DNA of 37,486 nt, taken from the NCBI GenBank assembly GCA_000437275.1, contig FR899645.1, forward strand, positions 1-37,486, given 5' to 3'. The DNA is from Clostridium sp. CAG:411 (GTDB lineage: Bacteria; Bacillota; Clostridia; Lachnospirales; Lachnospiraceae). Below are positions 30,954 through 37,486 of this stretch, piece after piece. The notes beneath the pieces were generated by a model. It was not told the origin of the DNA. It did not search any database and saw only the letters and a program-made list of their open reading frames with translations. Within the stretch, counting starts at the first letter, position 1, and each line of letters begins with the position of its first letter. Both the position numbers and the translations under genes were made by a program.

Positions 30954-32090
30954 ATGCTCGAAAAAGATGTATTAGTAATTGGTGCCGGTCCTGCCGGATT
31001 AGCAGCTTCTATAGAAGCTGGAAAATATGGTGCCTCCGTTCTTCTTGTGGACTTAAATATGCAGCCTGGAGGACAACTATTTAAGCAAATTCATAAATTC
31101 TTTGGTTCCAGTGCCCATCGTTCCGGTACCAGAGGTTATGATATTGGAAAACAGCTTTTAAAGGAAGCAGAGGAATCAGATGTAGAAATTTGGATGCAAA
31201 GCACCGTAATCGGTATCTTCCCAGGGAATAAAATTGCCATAGAAAAGGGATTAGACAGTGGTGAGAAAGAAATGGTTACTATGCAGGCAAAAAAAATTAT
31301 CATTGCCACAGGAGCATCTGAAAACGCAATCCGATTTAAGGGTTGGACTACCCCTGGTGTTATGGGTGCGGGAGCCGCACAGACTATGATCAATGTAAAT
31401 CATGTAAAACCAGGACAAAAGATTGTAATGCTTGGCACTGGTAATGTAGGACTGATCGTTTCCTATCAGCTTATGCAGGCTGGCTGTGATGTGGTCTCTT
31501 TAATCGAAGCCGCACCAAAAATTGGTGGATATGCGGTACATGCTGCTAAAATTCGTCGTGCAGGCGTTCCAATCCGTTTGCAGCATACCATTATAGAAGC
31601 GAAAAAGGGAGCAGATGGCTGCGTCTGTGGTTGTGTCATTGCTCAAGTAGACAATCATTTTCAACCAATTCCAGGAACAGAGGAAACCATTGCATGTGAT
31701 ACCATTGCACTGGCTGCAGGATTAAAACCTACTATGGATCTTGTAAAACTGGCCGGTTGTAAACTTACCTTTAATGGTCCATTTGGCGGTTATATTCCAT
31801 TGCACAACGAACGGATGGAAACCTCCTGTGAAGGTGTGTTTGTTGCAGGCGATACTACAGGTGTAGAAGAAGCTAATACTGCTTTAGAGGAAGGAAAAAT
31901 TGCTGGTATCAGTGCTGCTGAAGATTTAGGACTTCTCACTGCTGACGCAGCATCTGACAAGCGGGCAGAAATCTGGGATCGTCTACATTCCCTTCGCCTT
32001 GGCCCATTTGGAGAACGACGTATGATAGAAAAAGAAGTGGTTATGGATGAGTACAAAGAACGGATTGGTACTCCATCACCAATTCAGTAA
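30954..32090 (+). CDS. FAD/NAD-binding dehydrogenase subunit (PdhA/HcnB/OoxA-like)
   Basis: This is a 378-residue flavoprotein of the pyridine-nucleotide-disulfide type. It has an FAD motif at the start (DVLVIGAGPAGLAASIEAGK), a PGGQLFKQIHKF block, a second dinucleotide motif (IVMLGTGNVGLIVSYQLMQ) and a C-terminal FAD block (CEGVFVAGDTTGVEEANTALEEG). It resembles the alpha subunit of archaeal dye-linked L-proline dehydrogenase and of opine oxidase, but lacks both the N-terminal [2Fe-2S] and C-terminal BFD-like domains; these are encoded by separate genes on either side. Its job is likely to move electrons between the DAO subunit and NAD or a ferredoxin. Confidence 0.87.
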   Translation: MLEKDVLVIGAGPAGLAASIEAGKYGASVLLVDLNMQPGGQLFKQIHKFFGSSAHRSGTRGYDIGKQLLKEAEESDVEIWMQSTVIGIFPGNKIAIEKGLDSGEKEMVTMQAKKIIIATGASENAIRFKGWTTPGVMGAGAAQTMINVNHVKPGQKIVMLGTGNVGLIVSYQLMQAGCDVVSLIEAAPKIGGYAVHAAKIRRAGVPIRLQHTIIEAKKGADGCVCGCVIAQVDNHFQPIPGTEETIACDTIALAAGLKPTMDLVKLAGCKLTFNGPFGGYIPLHNERMETSCEGVFVAGDTTGVEEANTALEEGKIAGISAAEDLGLLTADAASDKRAEIWDRLHSLRLGPFGERRMIEKEVVMDEYKERIGTPSPIQ

Positions 32091-32103
32091 GGAGGAACAA
32101 GCT

Positions 32104-32598
32104 ATGGCATTGATCAATACAGGATATTTAGAATATGAAGAATTAGAAAGCATTCAAACACTTCCCAGTGATGAGCGTTATGCCGAGGGACCGGTAGCAA
32201 TTATCGAATGTGTACAGGAAATTCCCTGTAATCCTTGTGAAGCAGCCTGTCATTTCGGTGCAATTAAAATTGGAGAACCCATCACAAAACTGCCAACTTT
32301 AATTGGAGAAAAATGTGTAGGCTGCGGTATGTGCGTAGCACGCTGTCCCGGTCTTGCAATTGTCGTGGTAGACAAGACTTTTACAGATACCACTGCAACC
32401 GTTGCTTTTCCTTTTGAATATTATCCAACCCCTGTCGTTGGAGAAGAACGAAATGCAATGAATCGAAAAGGAGAAATTGTCTGTAAGGGCAAAATCGTCA
32501 AGGTAGTAAATCCCGCCTCCTACGATCATACACCTGTCGTAACAGTAGAAATTCCAAAGGAATTTGCAGATGAAGTAAGAACAGTAGAACGTATTTAA
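32104..32598 (+). CDS. 4Fe-4S ferredoxin subunit of the dehydrogenase
   Basis: This 164-residue protein has two cluster motifs: a C-x5-C-x2-C-x3-C group in IECVQEIPCNPCEAACHFGAI and a C-x2-C-x2-C-x3-CP group in EKCVGCGMCVARCPG. The size (about 18 kDa) and position between FAD and BFD-like subunits match PdhF of the Thermococcus/Pyrococcus L-proline dehydrogenase complex. The start is the ATG at 32104 after AAGGAGGAACAAGCT; an open frame extends upstream into the preceding gene. The C-terminal ~60 residues are beta-rich and may contact the other subunits. Confidence 0.88.
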   Translation: MALINTGYLEYEELESIQTLPSDERYAEGPVAIIECVQEIPCNPCEAACHFGAIKIGEPITKLPTLIGEKCVGCGMCVARCPGLAIVVVDKTFTDTTATVAFPFEYYPTPVVGEERNAMNRKGEIVCKGKIVKVVNPASYDHTPVVTVEIPKEFADEVRTVERI

Positions 32599-32602
32599 CA
32601 CG

Positions 32603-32645
32603 AGCAAGTAGCAGAACGGATTGCAAATATCCGTTTGACTGCTTT
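32603..32645 (+). repeat. Inverted family A repeat acting as a possible terminator
   Basis: Read on the minus strand it matches family A, with the core AACGGAT-ATTTGCA-ATCCGTT. Compared with 30520 the G-C pair next to CGGAT is changed to A-T on both arms, a compensated change. On the plus strand the hairpin is followed by GACTGCTTTTT, so it resembles an intrinsic terminator between the ferredoxin and BFD-like genes. Confidence 0.65.
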
Positions 32646-32714
32646 TTATACAAAGACAGAGAAAACAAGATACCATACGCTATTTTCATATAGAATAGAT
32701 TGGAGGAATGAACT

Positions 32715-32999
32715 ATGAGTGCTGAATTGACAGATGATATGATTGTATGTCGCTGTGAAGAGGTCACAGTTGGAGAAATAAAAGAAGCCATCCGAGAAGG
32801 TGCAAGAGACATTGTTGGTGTAAAACGAAGAACCCGCGCAGGAATGGGTCTTTGTCAGGGTCGTACCTGTGAAAAGTTAGTACAACAGCTTTTGGTGCAG
32901 GAATTAGGAATTAGTCCAAAGGAAGCTGGTACTTCTTCTGCAAGACCGCCAGTTCGACCTGTTACCTTCGGAGAATTAGCAAAGGGGGAGGTATTATGA
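32715..32999 (+). CDS. BFD-like [2Fe-2S] protein, dehydrogenase subunit
   Basis: This is a 94-residue protein with the bacterioferritin-associated-ferredoxin-like [2Fe-2S] fold. The cysteines are in IVCRCEEVTVGEIKEAI and MGLCQGRTCEKLV (C-x-C ... C-x4-C). The domain is usually fused to the C terminus of the HcnB/OoxA-type subunit; as a separate ~10 kDa protein it matches PdhX of archaeal L-proline dehydrogenase. The C-terminal tail (ARPPVRPVTFGELAKGE) is the segment that in fused homologues ends the alpha subunit. Its stop overlaps the start of the DAO-type gene as ATGA, so the two are translationally coupled. Confidence 0.88.
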   Translation: MSAELTDDMIVCRCEEVTVGEIKEAIREGARDIVGVKRRTRAGMGLCQGRTCEKLVQQLLVQELGISPKEAGTSSARPPVRPVTFGELAKGEVL

Positions 33000-34192
33000 T
33001 GAAGAAAGAATATGATGTAGTCGTAATCGGTGCCGGTGCAATCGGTACCAGTGTTGCTTATCACCTGGCAAAAGCAGGATACTCTACTGCAATCCTGGAG
33101 CGTGGCGATATTGCCAGCGGTTCTTCCAGTCATTGTGATGCAGTTGCCCTGATTTGTGATAAGTTGCCTGGTATTGATACCAAAATGGGCCAGGCAAGTA
33201 TTGATTATTTTGCAGAAATCGCCGAACAGTTCGAATATGACTTTGAATATGTTCCAAAAGGATGTCTCTATGTCTGTGAAACACAGACAGAGTTTGATGC
33301 TGCTTCTGAATACTGTGCAAAACAAAATGCAGATGGCTACAAACTTCGCATGGTAGGCAGAGAAGAACTTTGCAAAATGGAACCACACATTGCAAAAGAT
33401 TTGGCAGGTGCCTTGTATACACCAGAAAGTGGTGCCATTGCCGTAAGTCCATATAAATTGTGCTTCGCTTTTATCCACGAAGGAAGAAAGTATGGATTAG
33501 AAACATACACCTATTGTGATATTTCAAAAATCAATCTGGATGCAAAAACAAATGCAGTAGAAAGCATTGAAACCAATTATGGAACCATCAAAACAAAGCG
33601 TATCGTCAATTGTGCAGGTGCATGGGCTCCATTCGTAGGCGAATTGACCGGACTTAAAATTCCAATTGAACCAAGAAAAGGTACTAACCTAGTATCCGAA
33701 CAAACCGAACGCCTATGTAATCATAAAATTTTGGAATACGGCTATATGCTCAGTAAATTTGACAATATTAACTTCAAGAGAAAGGTAAGCCCACTGGTAG
33801 AAGAGCAAAACATTGCATTCAATCTGGAATACACTCCTTCCAACAATCTGTTAGTCGGTGGAAACCGTTTATTCCGTGATTATGATATTCGATCTGAAAT
33901 CGAAACTTTAAAAGCAATCAGCGAACGTGCTTTACGTTTCTTCCCAGAACTAGCCGATATTAAATGTATTCGTGCTTATTCTGGTGTACGGCCATTTGTA
34001 ACCGACCATTTGCCAATTGTATCCGATGTAGACAGTATCCCCGGATACTACATTGCGGCCGGACACGAAGGAGATGGTATCTGCTTCTCTCCTATCACGG
34101 GACGATTTATGGAACAGATTATCAGCGGAAAGCCAACGGATTTTGATATTACGAAACTTGATTTTGCACGTTTTGCAAAAGCACAGGCATAA
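32996..34192 (+). CDS. DAO-family FAD oxidoreductase, catalytic subunit (PdhB/HcnC/OoxB-like)
   Basis: This is a 398-residue flavoprotein expected to oxidise a C-N bond of an amino acid or N-substituted amino acid. The N terminus has the FAD motif VVVIGAGAIGTSVAYHLAKAG, then ERGDIASGSSSH. The C terminus has RAYSGVRPFVTDHLPIVSDV and YYIAAGHEGDGICFSPITG, the classic DAO/sarcosine-oxidase-beta ending. Two Met codons begin the frame; the second (32999) has the better spacing from GGGAGG. Size (43 kDa) and position fit PdhB. Possible substrates are proline-like, sarcosine-like, opine or D-amino acids; the sequence does not decide. Confidence 0.9.
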   Translation: MMKKEYDVVVIGAGAIGTSVAYHLAKAGYSTAILERGDIASGSSSHCDAVALICDKLPGIDTKMGQASIDYFAEIAEQFEYDFEYVPKGCLYVCETQTEFDAASEYCAKQNADGYKLRMVGREELCKMEPHIAKDLAGALYTPESGAIAVSPYKLCFAFIHEGRKYGLETYTYCDISKINLDAKTNAVESIETNYGTIKTKRIVNCAGAWAPFVGELTGLKIPIEPRKGTNLVSEQTERLCNHKILEYGYMLSKFDNINFKRKVSPLVEEQNIAFNLEYTPSNNLLVGGNRLFRDYDIRSEIETLKAISERALRFFPELADIKCIRAYSGVRPFVTDHLPIVSDVDSIPGYYIAAGHEGDGICFSPITGRFMEQIISGKPTDFDITKLDFARFAKAQA

Positions 34193-34221
34193 GTTTTCCA
34201 TTACAAAGGAGGGTGAAGTTT

Positions 34222-35007
34222 ATGGAAGCAAACAGACGTTATGGATACTTTGATACTAGCAACAGCAATGTCACAATACAAATGCGACGAGGACAAAATA
34301 TTGCGGGTTATCCTATTGGGATTGTATATATTGAAGATGTATTTTATCCTATGGTTCCTGGAAATATTGTAAATGGCTATACTTTTCCATTTCCGGTCCG
34401 ACTAAAGGCAGTGGAAGGCTTGGATTGTCAAAACCTGTTTGATGCAGCGGATGGAGTATATGAAATGGTTTTTGAAACCTGCAAGAAGCTTGAAAAAGAA
34501 GGGGTACGTGCCATTAGCGGTGCCTGTGGTTTCTTTGGAAATTATCAAGCCAAGATTGCAGAAGAACTGTCTGTCCCCGTTGCTCTATCCAGTCTGGTAC
34601 AGCTTCCCTGGATTGCAACCCTTCTAAAAAAAGACCAGACAATCGGGGTCCTCACCGCACAAAAAGATTCCTTTACAGATCAATTATTAGATAGTTGCGG
34701 TGTCTGTACCGAACTAAAAAAACGTCTGCTTGTAAAAGATCTAGGTCATGAGGATCAGTTTTCCTGTATTCCAGAAGGGCGTGGTGTATTTGATAATGGA
34801 TTGGTCCAACAGGAAGTGGTCGGAAAAGCAATGGAAATTTTAAAAGAAGCCCCAAACACCGGTGCCATCCTTTTAGAATGCAGCGATATGCCACCTTATG
34901 CCTATGCGGTGCAAGCTGCCACTGGTGTTCCGGTTTTTGACTTTACTACGTTGATTCGCTGGCTGCATTCTGCAGTAGCGCAAACCCCGTACTGCGGATT
35001 TATATAG
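34222..35007 (+). CDS. Asp/Glu racemase superfamily protein
   Basis: This is a 261-residue cytosolic enzyme. Two cysteines lie at the expected places for a two-base racemase: SGACGFFGNY near residue 96 and LLECSDMPPYAYAV near residue 223. The ATG at 34222 follows AAAGGAGGGTGAAGTTT; a GTG three codons earlier lies inside that site. It is the last gene of the rightward operon and is followed by a terminator. It may interconvert L- and D-forms of the amino acid so that the stereospecific dehydrogenase can act. Other members of the superfamily are hydantoin racemases and decarboxylases. Confidence 0.83.
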   Translation: MEANRRYGYFDTSNSNVTIQMRRGQNIAGYPIGIVYIEDVFYPMVPGNIVNGYTFPFPVRLKAVEGLDCQNLFDAADGVYEMVFETCKKLEKEGVRAISGACGFFGNYQAKIAEELSVPVALSSLVQLPWIATLLKKDQTIGVLTAQKDSFTDQLLDSCGVCTELKKRLLVKDLGHEDQFSCIPEGRGVFDNGLVQQEVVGKAMEILKEAPNTGAILLECSDMPPYAYAVQAATGVPVFDFTTLIRWLHSAVAQTPYCGFI

Positions 35008-35028
35008 AATACACGTTTACTTCTAAAC

Positions 35029-35070
35029 CAAAATCCGAAAGTTTTTCTATTACTTTCGGATTTTGATTTT
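35029..35070 (+). terminator. Intrinsic terminator of the rightward operon
   Basis: CAAAATCCGAAAGT (35029-35042) and ACTTTCGGATTTTG (35052-35065) pair perfectly over 14 bp, then ATTTTT. It lies 22 bases past the racemase-like gene stop. Confidence 0.92.
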
Positions 35071-35094
35071 TATAATACGCAATCTTTTATTCTT

Positions 35095-35490
35095 TTATCT
35101 TTTTTTATTAATCGCTCTAATCTTTTTTGCTAAATCCTGCAATTTTCCATTTATCTCTCTCGCCTGTTTTAACTCATCATCCGAGCAATCCAACCATTGA
35201 AAGCATTTTAATTCAGCAATTGCTTGATTAATTTTCTCTACTGCATCATCCACTTCCTGTGCCAACTCAGAATTTGTACACAACTGGTATACGCCAGCTT
35301 TTACACATCGAATATTGCTATGTTTTCTTTTTAAATGAAAAATTGCATTACGCACTGTAGGGTCATTCATATCTGCAATTACCTTTTCTTCGTATGCAGC
35401 TTCAAAAAAATCAGAAACCCGATGTGGTTGCCCATCTGATAAAACATTATATATAACTTTTTTTGTTTGTCCCAATTTACTGTTTCTCAT
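35095..35490 (-). CDS. Hypothetical protein, winged-helix-like N terminus and helical tail
   Basis: This 131-residue protein is not recognised. The first ~65 residues (QTKKVIYNVLSDGQPHRVSDFF, then DPTVRNAIFHLKRKHSNIRCV and GVYQL) read like a winged helix of the type found before phage or plasmid regulators. Residues ~75-130 are strongly helical and charged, probably a coiled coil for dimerisation. GGAGGATGAAATA precedes the ATG. It is alone; positions 35491-35785 upstream hold no gene that I can see. Confidence 0.65.
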   Translation of the reverse strand: MRNSKLGQTKKVIYNVLSDGQPHRVSDFFEAAYEEKVIADMNDPTVRNAIFHLKRKHSNIRCVKAGVYQLCTNSELAQEVDDAVEKINQAIAELKCFQWLDCSDDELKQAREINGKLQDLAKKIRAINKKR

Positions 35491-35785
35491 TATTTCATCC
35501 TCCTAATTGTTCTTTCCGATTTCCTAGCAATATTCTTTTCATCAATGTAATGTAAATATTTTCTTTACTGTTGCATTTTCACAAACCAAGTAGATTACAT
35601 AAATCGTTAATATCAAATCAGTTTCAACTTATACCATACATATATTTCTTGTAACCAAAGTGATATTTCTTGTTTCAAGTTTGTTTTTATCTTATTAACA
35701 TCACTACATTTTCAGTATATCAGTTTTCTCTGATATATTCAACACAAAATTTATATTTTTACTTTGCTCTCCTTTTGCACCCCCA

Positions 35786-36268
35786 TTAAGGTTCCCAAAA
35801 AATTCCCAGATTTAACGGGTGATATGTAAATACTACAAACAAAATTCCTTGTATTATTACAAATATTCTTAGCCATTTCTTAACTTTCATTTCCCACTGT
35901 GTTTCAAGTGTATGATACATTATCCAGAATGCACCGCCGACACTTACAAAAAAAGTTCCTATATCAAAAGCCGATATACCAAACCCTAAAATACCTCGAT
36001 AGGTATAAAATAAAACAGGAATTAACCAAGTCCCTACCAGAATCCCTAGCAACCATTGTGCGCTAAATTTTTTCAAAAAAATACATCCACACAAAACCAT
36101 AGGTAAATACACTAACTTCATATGTTCCCATGTTGACTCATTCACAGGAAAAAAATATCCTGCAATTCTATTTTCCTGTAACCATCCGTACATAAAATGA
36201 AAAATGGTTCCTGTAACTGCTACAAAAGCATATGACAGAAACCATTGTTTTTTCTTCCATTCTTTCAT
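35786..36268 (-). CDS. DUF6512 family membrane protein
   Basis: This is a 160-residue integral membrane protein with about five hydrophobic segments. The diagnostic block FFPVNESTWEHMKLVYLPM sits near residues 39-57, after IFHFMYGW, and the protein ends FTYHPLNLGIFWEP, as in DUF6512. Function is unknown. The ribosome binding site GGAGG (36275-36279) lies six bases before the ATG and is completely contained in a 20-bp perfect hairpin, so translation should depend on opening that hairpin or on translation or transcription from upstream. Confidence 0.82.
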   Translation of the reverse strand: MKEWKKKQWFLSYAFVAVTGTIFHFMYGWLQENRIAGYFFPVNESTWEHMKLVYLPMVLCGCIFLKKFSAQWLLGILVGTWLIPVLFYTYRGILGFGISAFDIGTFFVSVGGAFWIMYHTLETQWEMKVKKWLRIFVIIQGILFVVFTYHPLNLGIFWEP

Positions 36269-36274
36269 ATTCTA

Positions 36275-36324
36275 CCTCCTGTTTATCATATTTTCTCTTA
36301 TATAAAAATATGATAAACAGGAGG
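36275..36324 (-). promoter_or_regulatory. 20-bp perfect hairpin covering the DUF6512 ribosome binding site
   Basis: Plus-strand arms CCTCCTGTTTATCATATTTT (36275-36294) and its exact complement (36305-36324) have a 10-nt loop. In the minus-strand RNA the 3' arm ends in ACAGGAGG, the Shine-Dalgarno site, and the 5' arm supplies a matching CCTCC. There is no U-run, so it is not a standard terminator. It lies between the lipoprotein gene and the DUF6512 gene. Confidence 0.8.
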
Positions 36325-36371
36325 CTTTTATTCCGTTAAATTTTCAATTTAGACCATATTCCAAAACAGTT

Positions 36372-37319
36372 TTATTCTATTTCCGTAATATACCCCTTCA
36401 GCTTATTTTTAGAGAAATCTTTTTCCGCCAACATATAAATTTCAATTTTATCTTCACTCCGCACCAATTCATACAAAATTCCATCTATTTTTTTTAGGCT
36501 TCCTCCATCTACAAACCAATACATTGGAACTGCATATTTGGTTGCCTTTCCATTTTCTACCCTAACAATCGAAGTTCTATCATTTCCATCTACATTATCA
36601 TATATAGAATAAATAGATGTCCCTGTATCTGGATTTCGATAGCAGTATTCCCAACCAACGCTACTTGGAAAAATTTTATTTAATATCTTAAAAAAAGATA
36701 CTTCTTCCTCTGTGCTCTTATCACCATCATAATCTGTATTCAAATTTCCAGACACATCAAAATAATACTCTAGCAATACTTTGTCCGCATTACTAAGTTC
36801 TTTGTCTGTTGTAATGTTTCCATCATCTACAGAAATTTCCATATAAAAATAATGGGTTGCATCCGTATAATTTCTATTTTCATATACAGTTTTTAATACA
36901 TTCTTTTCCGCATCATAAAACATATCCTGTACGTCCTGATTTTCTGATAGTGGAATTTCATGGTCATATACAAAATCTTTGTAAACCAGAATACGATTTC
37001 CTACGGTATCATCAAGAAACAGGTAATCACCTGATACAAAGAAACAATCCATGTGTTCTCCTTCCGCTTCATTGGCAGGAATGCATCCTGGCGTATTTTT
37101 CTTATTTGTCTTGCAAGAAAAATACAACGTATTCTTCTTTATATCTACAGGCTTTTCTGTTTCTTGAACCTTCTCTGTTGCAGGAATATTCGTAACTTCC
37201 GTTTTTACTGTTGCATTTTTTTTATTATTTTCACTGGTTTTATCTTCCGCTCCACATCCACAAAAAATAGATGCACAAATTAATACTCCAGTTAGTAATA
37301 ATAAGGTACTTTTCTTCAT
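36372..37319 (-). CDS. Lipoprotein of unknown function
   Basis: This 315-residue exported protein has a signal peptide with the lipobox FCGCG (cysteine near residue 21-23), then a Lys/Thr/Glu-rich linker to about residue 60. The rest is beta-rich, with segments such as FFVSGDYLFLDDTVGNRILVY and WFVDGGSLKKIDGILYELV, which recall beta-propeller-like repeats, but I do not recognise a family. The start is supported by AAGGAGAAGATGAA. It follows a partial gene by 14 bases and probably shares its operon; the DUF6512 gene lies downstream beyond a hairpin. Confidence 0.75.
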   Translation of the reverse strand: MKKSTLLLLTGVLICASIFCGCGAEDKTSENNKKNATVKTEVTNIPATEKVQETEKPVDIKKNTLYFSCKTNKKNTPGCIPANEAEGEHMDCFFVSGDYLFLDDTVGNRILVYKDFVYDHEIPLSENQDVQDMFYDAEKNVLKTVYENRNYTDATHYFYMEISVDDGNITTDKELSNADKVLLEYYFDVSGNLNTDYDGDKSTEEEVSFFKILNKIFPSSVGWEYCYRNPDTGTSIYSIYDNVDGNDRTSIVRVENGKATKYAVPMYWFVDGGSLKKIDGILYELVRSEDKIEIYMLAEKDFSKNKLKGYITEIE

Positions 37320-37333
37320 ATTTCATCTTCTCC

Positions 37334-37486
37334 TTATTCTAAATATTTATATTTGTATGACCACACTTTTCCAGATCCATTCGCGTCATTTATATCAGCA
37401 AAACTTCTTCCTGTTCTTTTTACAATTGCACCAAACGACTTACTTTCCTCCACTGTATCCATATAATCTCTCGGAATCTTCAGCCC
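37334..37486 (-). CDS. Partial gene, C-terminal end only
   Basis: The last 50 codons of a minus-strand gene run in from the window edge and end in TAA at 37334-37336. The visible tail reads IPRDYMDTVEESKSFGAIVK, then RTGRSFADINDANGSGKVWS and YKYKYLE. The frame is open without interruption and closes 14 bases before the lipoprotein start, so it is likely to be a real co-transcribed gene. The family is not recognisable from this piece. Confidence 0.6.
   Translation of the reverse strand, partial: GLKIPRDYMDTVEESKSFGAIVKRTGRSFADINDANGSGKVWSYKYKYLE

Noticed and set aside
28730..34192. Reading the Fer2/FAD/DAO genes as hydrogen cyanide synthase (hcnABC)
   Set aside because: The fold matches, but the extra ferredoxin and separate BFD gene, the amino-acid importer and the anaerobic clostridial setting fit an amino-acid or opine dehydrogenase of the PDH1 type better.
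1..37486. CRISPR arrays, tRNA or rRNA genes, integrase or complete transposase
   Set aside because: No regularly spaced direct repeats, no cloverleaf-like sequence and no recombinase motifs were seen while reading either strand.

Overview
The window looks like chromosome from a low-GC, Gram-positive anaerobe of the Clostridia, most likely a gut Lachnospiraceae. The evidence is AT-rich DNA with strong GGAGG ribosome binding sites, sigma-A promoters, many rho-independent terminators, and a protein set typical of that group: DUF4300, DUF4846, DUF6512, YARHG and CAP domain proteins, an AAA-ATPase-like/PD-(D/E)XK protein, and a PocR-domain chemoreceptor. No rRNA, tRNA, CRISPR array or complete insertion sequence is visible.

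Layout. Positions 1-9600 are mostly on the minus strand. They hold a secreted DUF4300 protein, a nucleotidyltransferase, a broken zinc-ribbon fragment, a translationally coupled pair of ABC half-transporters preceded by an AraC regulator (siderophore/iron-uptake style), a DUF4846 lipoprotein overlapping a NUDIX hydrolase, and a decayed YARHG gene. Positions 9700-19200 are mixed. They hold an XRE regulator, a cluster of hairpins, a soluble PocR/MCP receptor, a 5'-truncated AAA-ATPase pseudogene carrying a 102-bp in-frame insertion, glutamate dehydrogenase with a possible leader peptide and a divergent Lrp regulator, a CAP-domain pseudogene, and a large secreted amidase behind a structured leader. 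The gene-free stretch 18726-19252 is packed with hairpins.

Positions 19253-35007 form the centre of interest, a divergent amino-acid catabolism locus. Leftward from about 27545, a perfect-spacing promoter with a FadR/GntR-type operator drives a polar amino-acid ABC importer (ATPase, binding lipoprotein, two permeases), an iron-dependent alcohol dehydrogenase, a cytidylate-kinase-like protein and a D-2-hydroxyacid dehydrogenase. A GntR/FCD regulator and an AEC-type transporter follow. Rightward from about 28640, beside a LysR regulator, lie a class III aminotransferase, RidA, five genes for a multi-subunit flavin/iron-sulfur dehydrogenase, and an Asp/Glu racemase-like protein. The five genes run in the order [2Fe-2S] protein, FAD/NAD subunit, 4Fe-4S ferredoxin, BFD-like [2Fe-2S] protein, DAO-family subunit. 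The last four match the pdhA-F-X-B order of archaeal dye-linked L-proline dehydrogenase (PDH1), with the N-terminal [2Fe-2S] domain split off as its own gene. The inferred flow is uptake, racemisation, oxidation to an imine, RidA-assisted hydrolysis or transamination, then reduction of the carbonyl products by the two dehydrogenases and exit through the AEC carrier. The substrate cannot be read from the sequence.

Positions 35095-37486 hold a small winged-helix-like protein, a DUF6512 membrane protein whose ribosome binding site lies inside a 20-bp perfect hairpin, a lipoprotein of unknown function and a partial gene.

Two dispersed repeat families with base-paired cores (six and two copies), a pseudoknot-shaped leader before ridA, and hairpins that may act as attenuators at both arms of the catabolic locus are the main non-coding observations.
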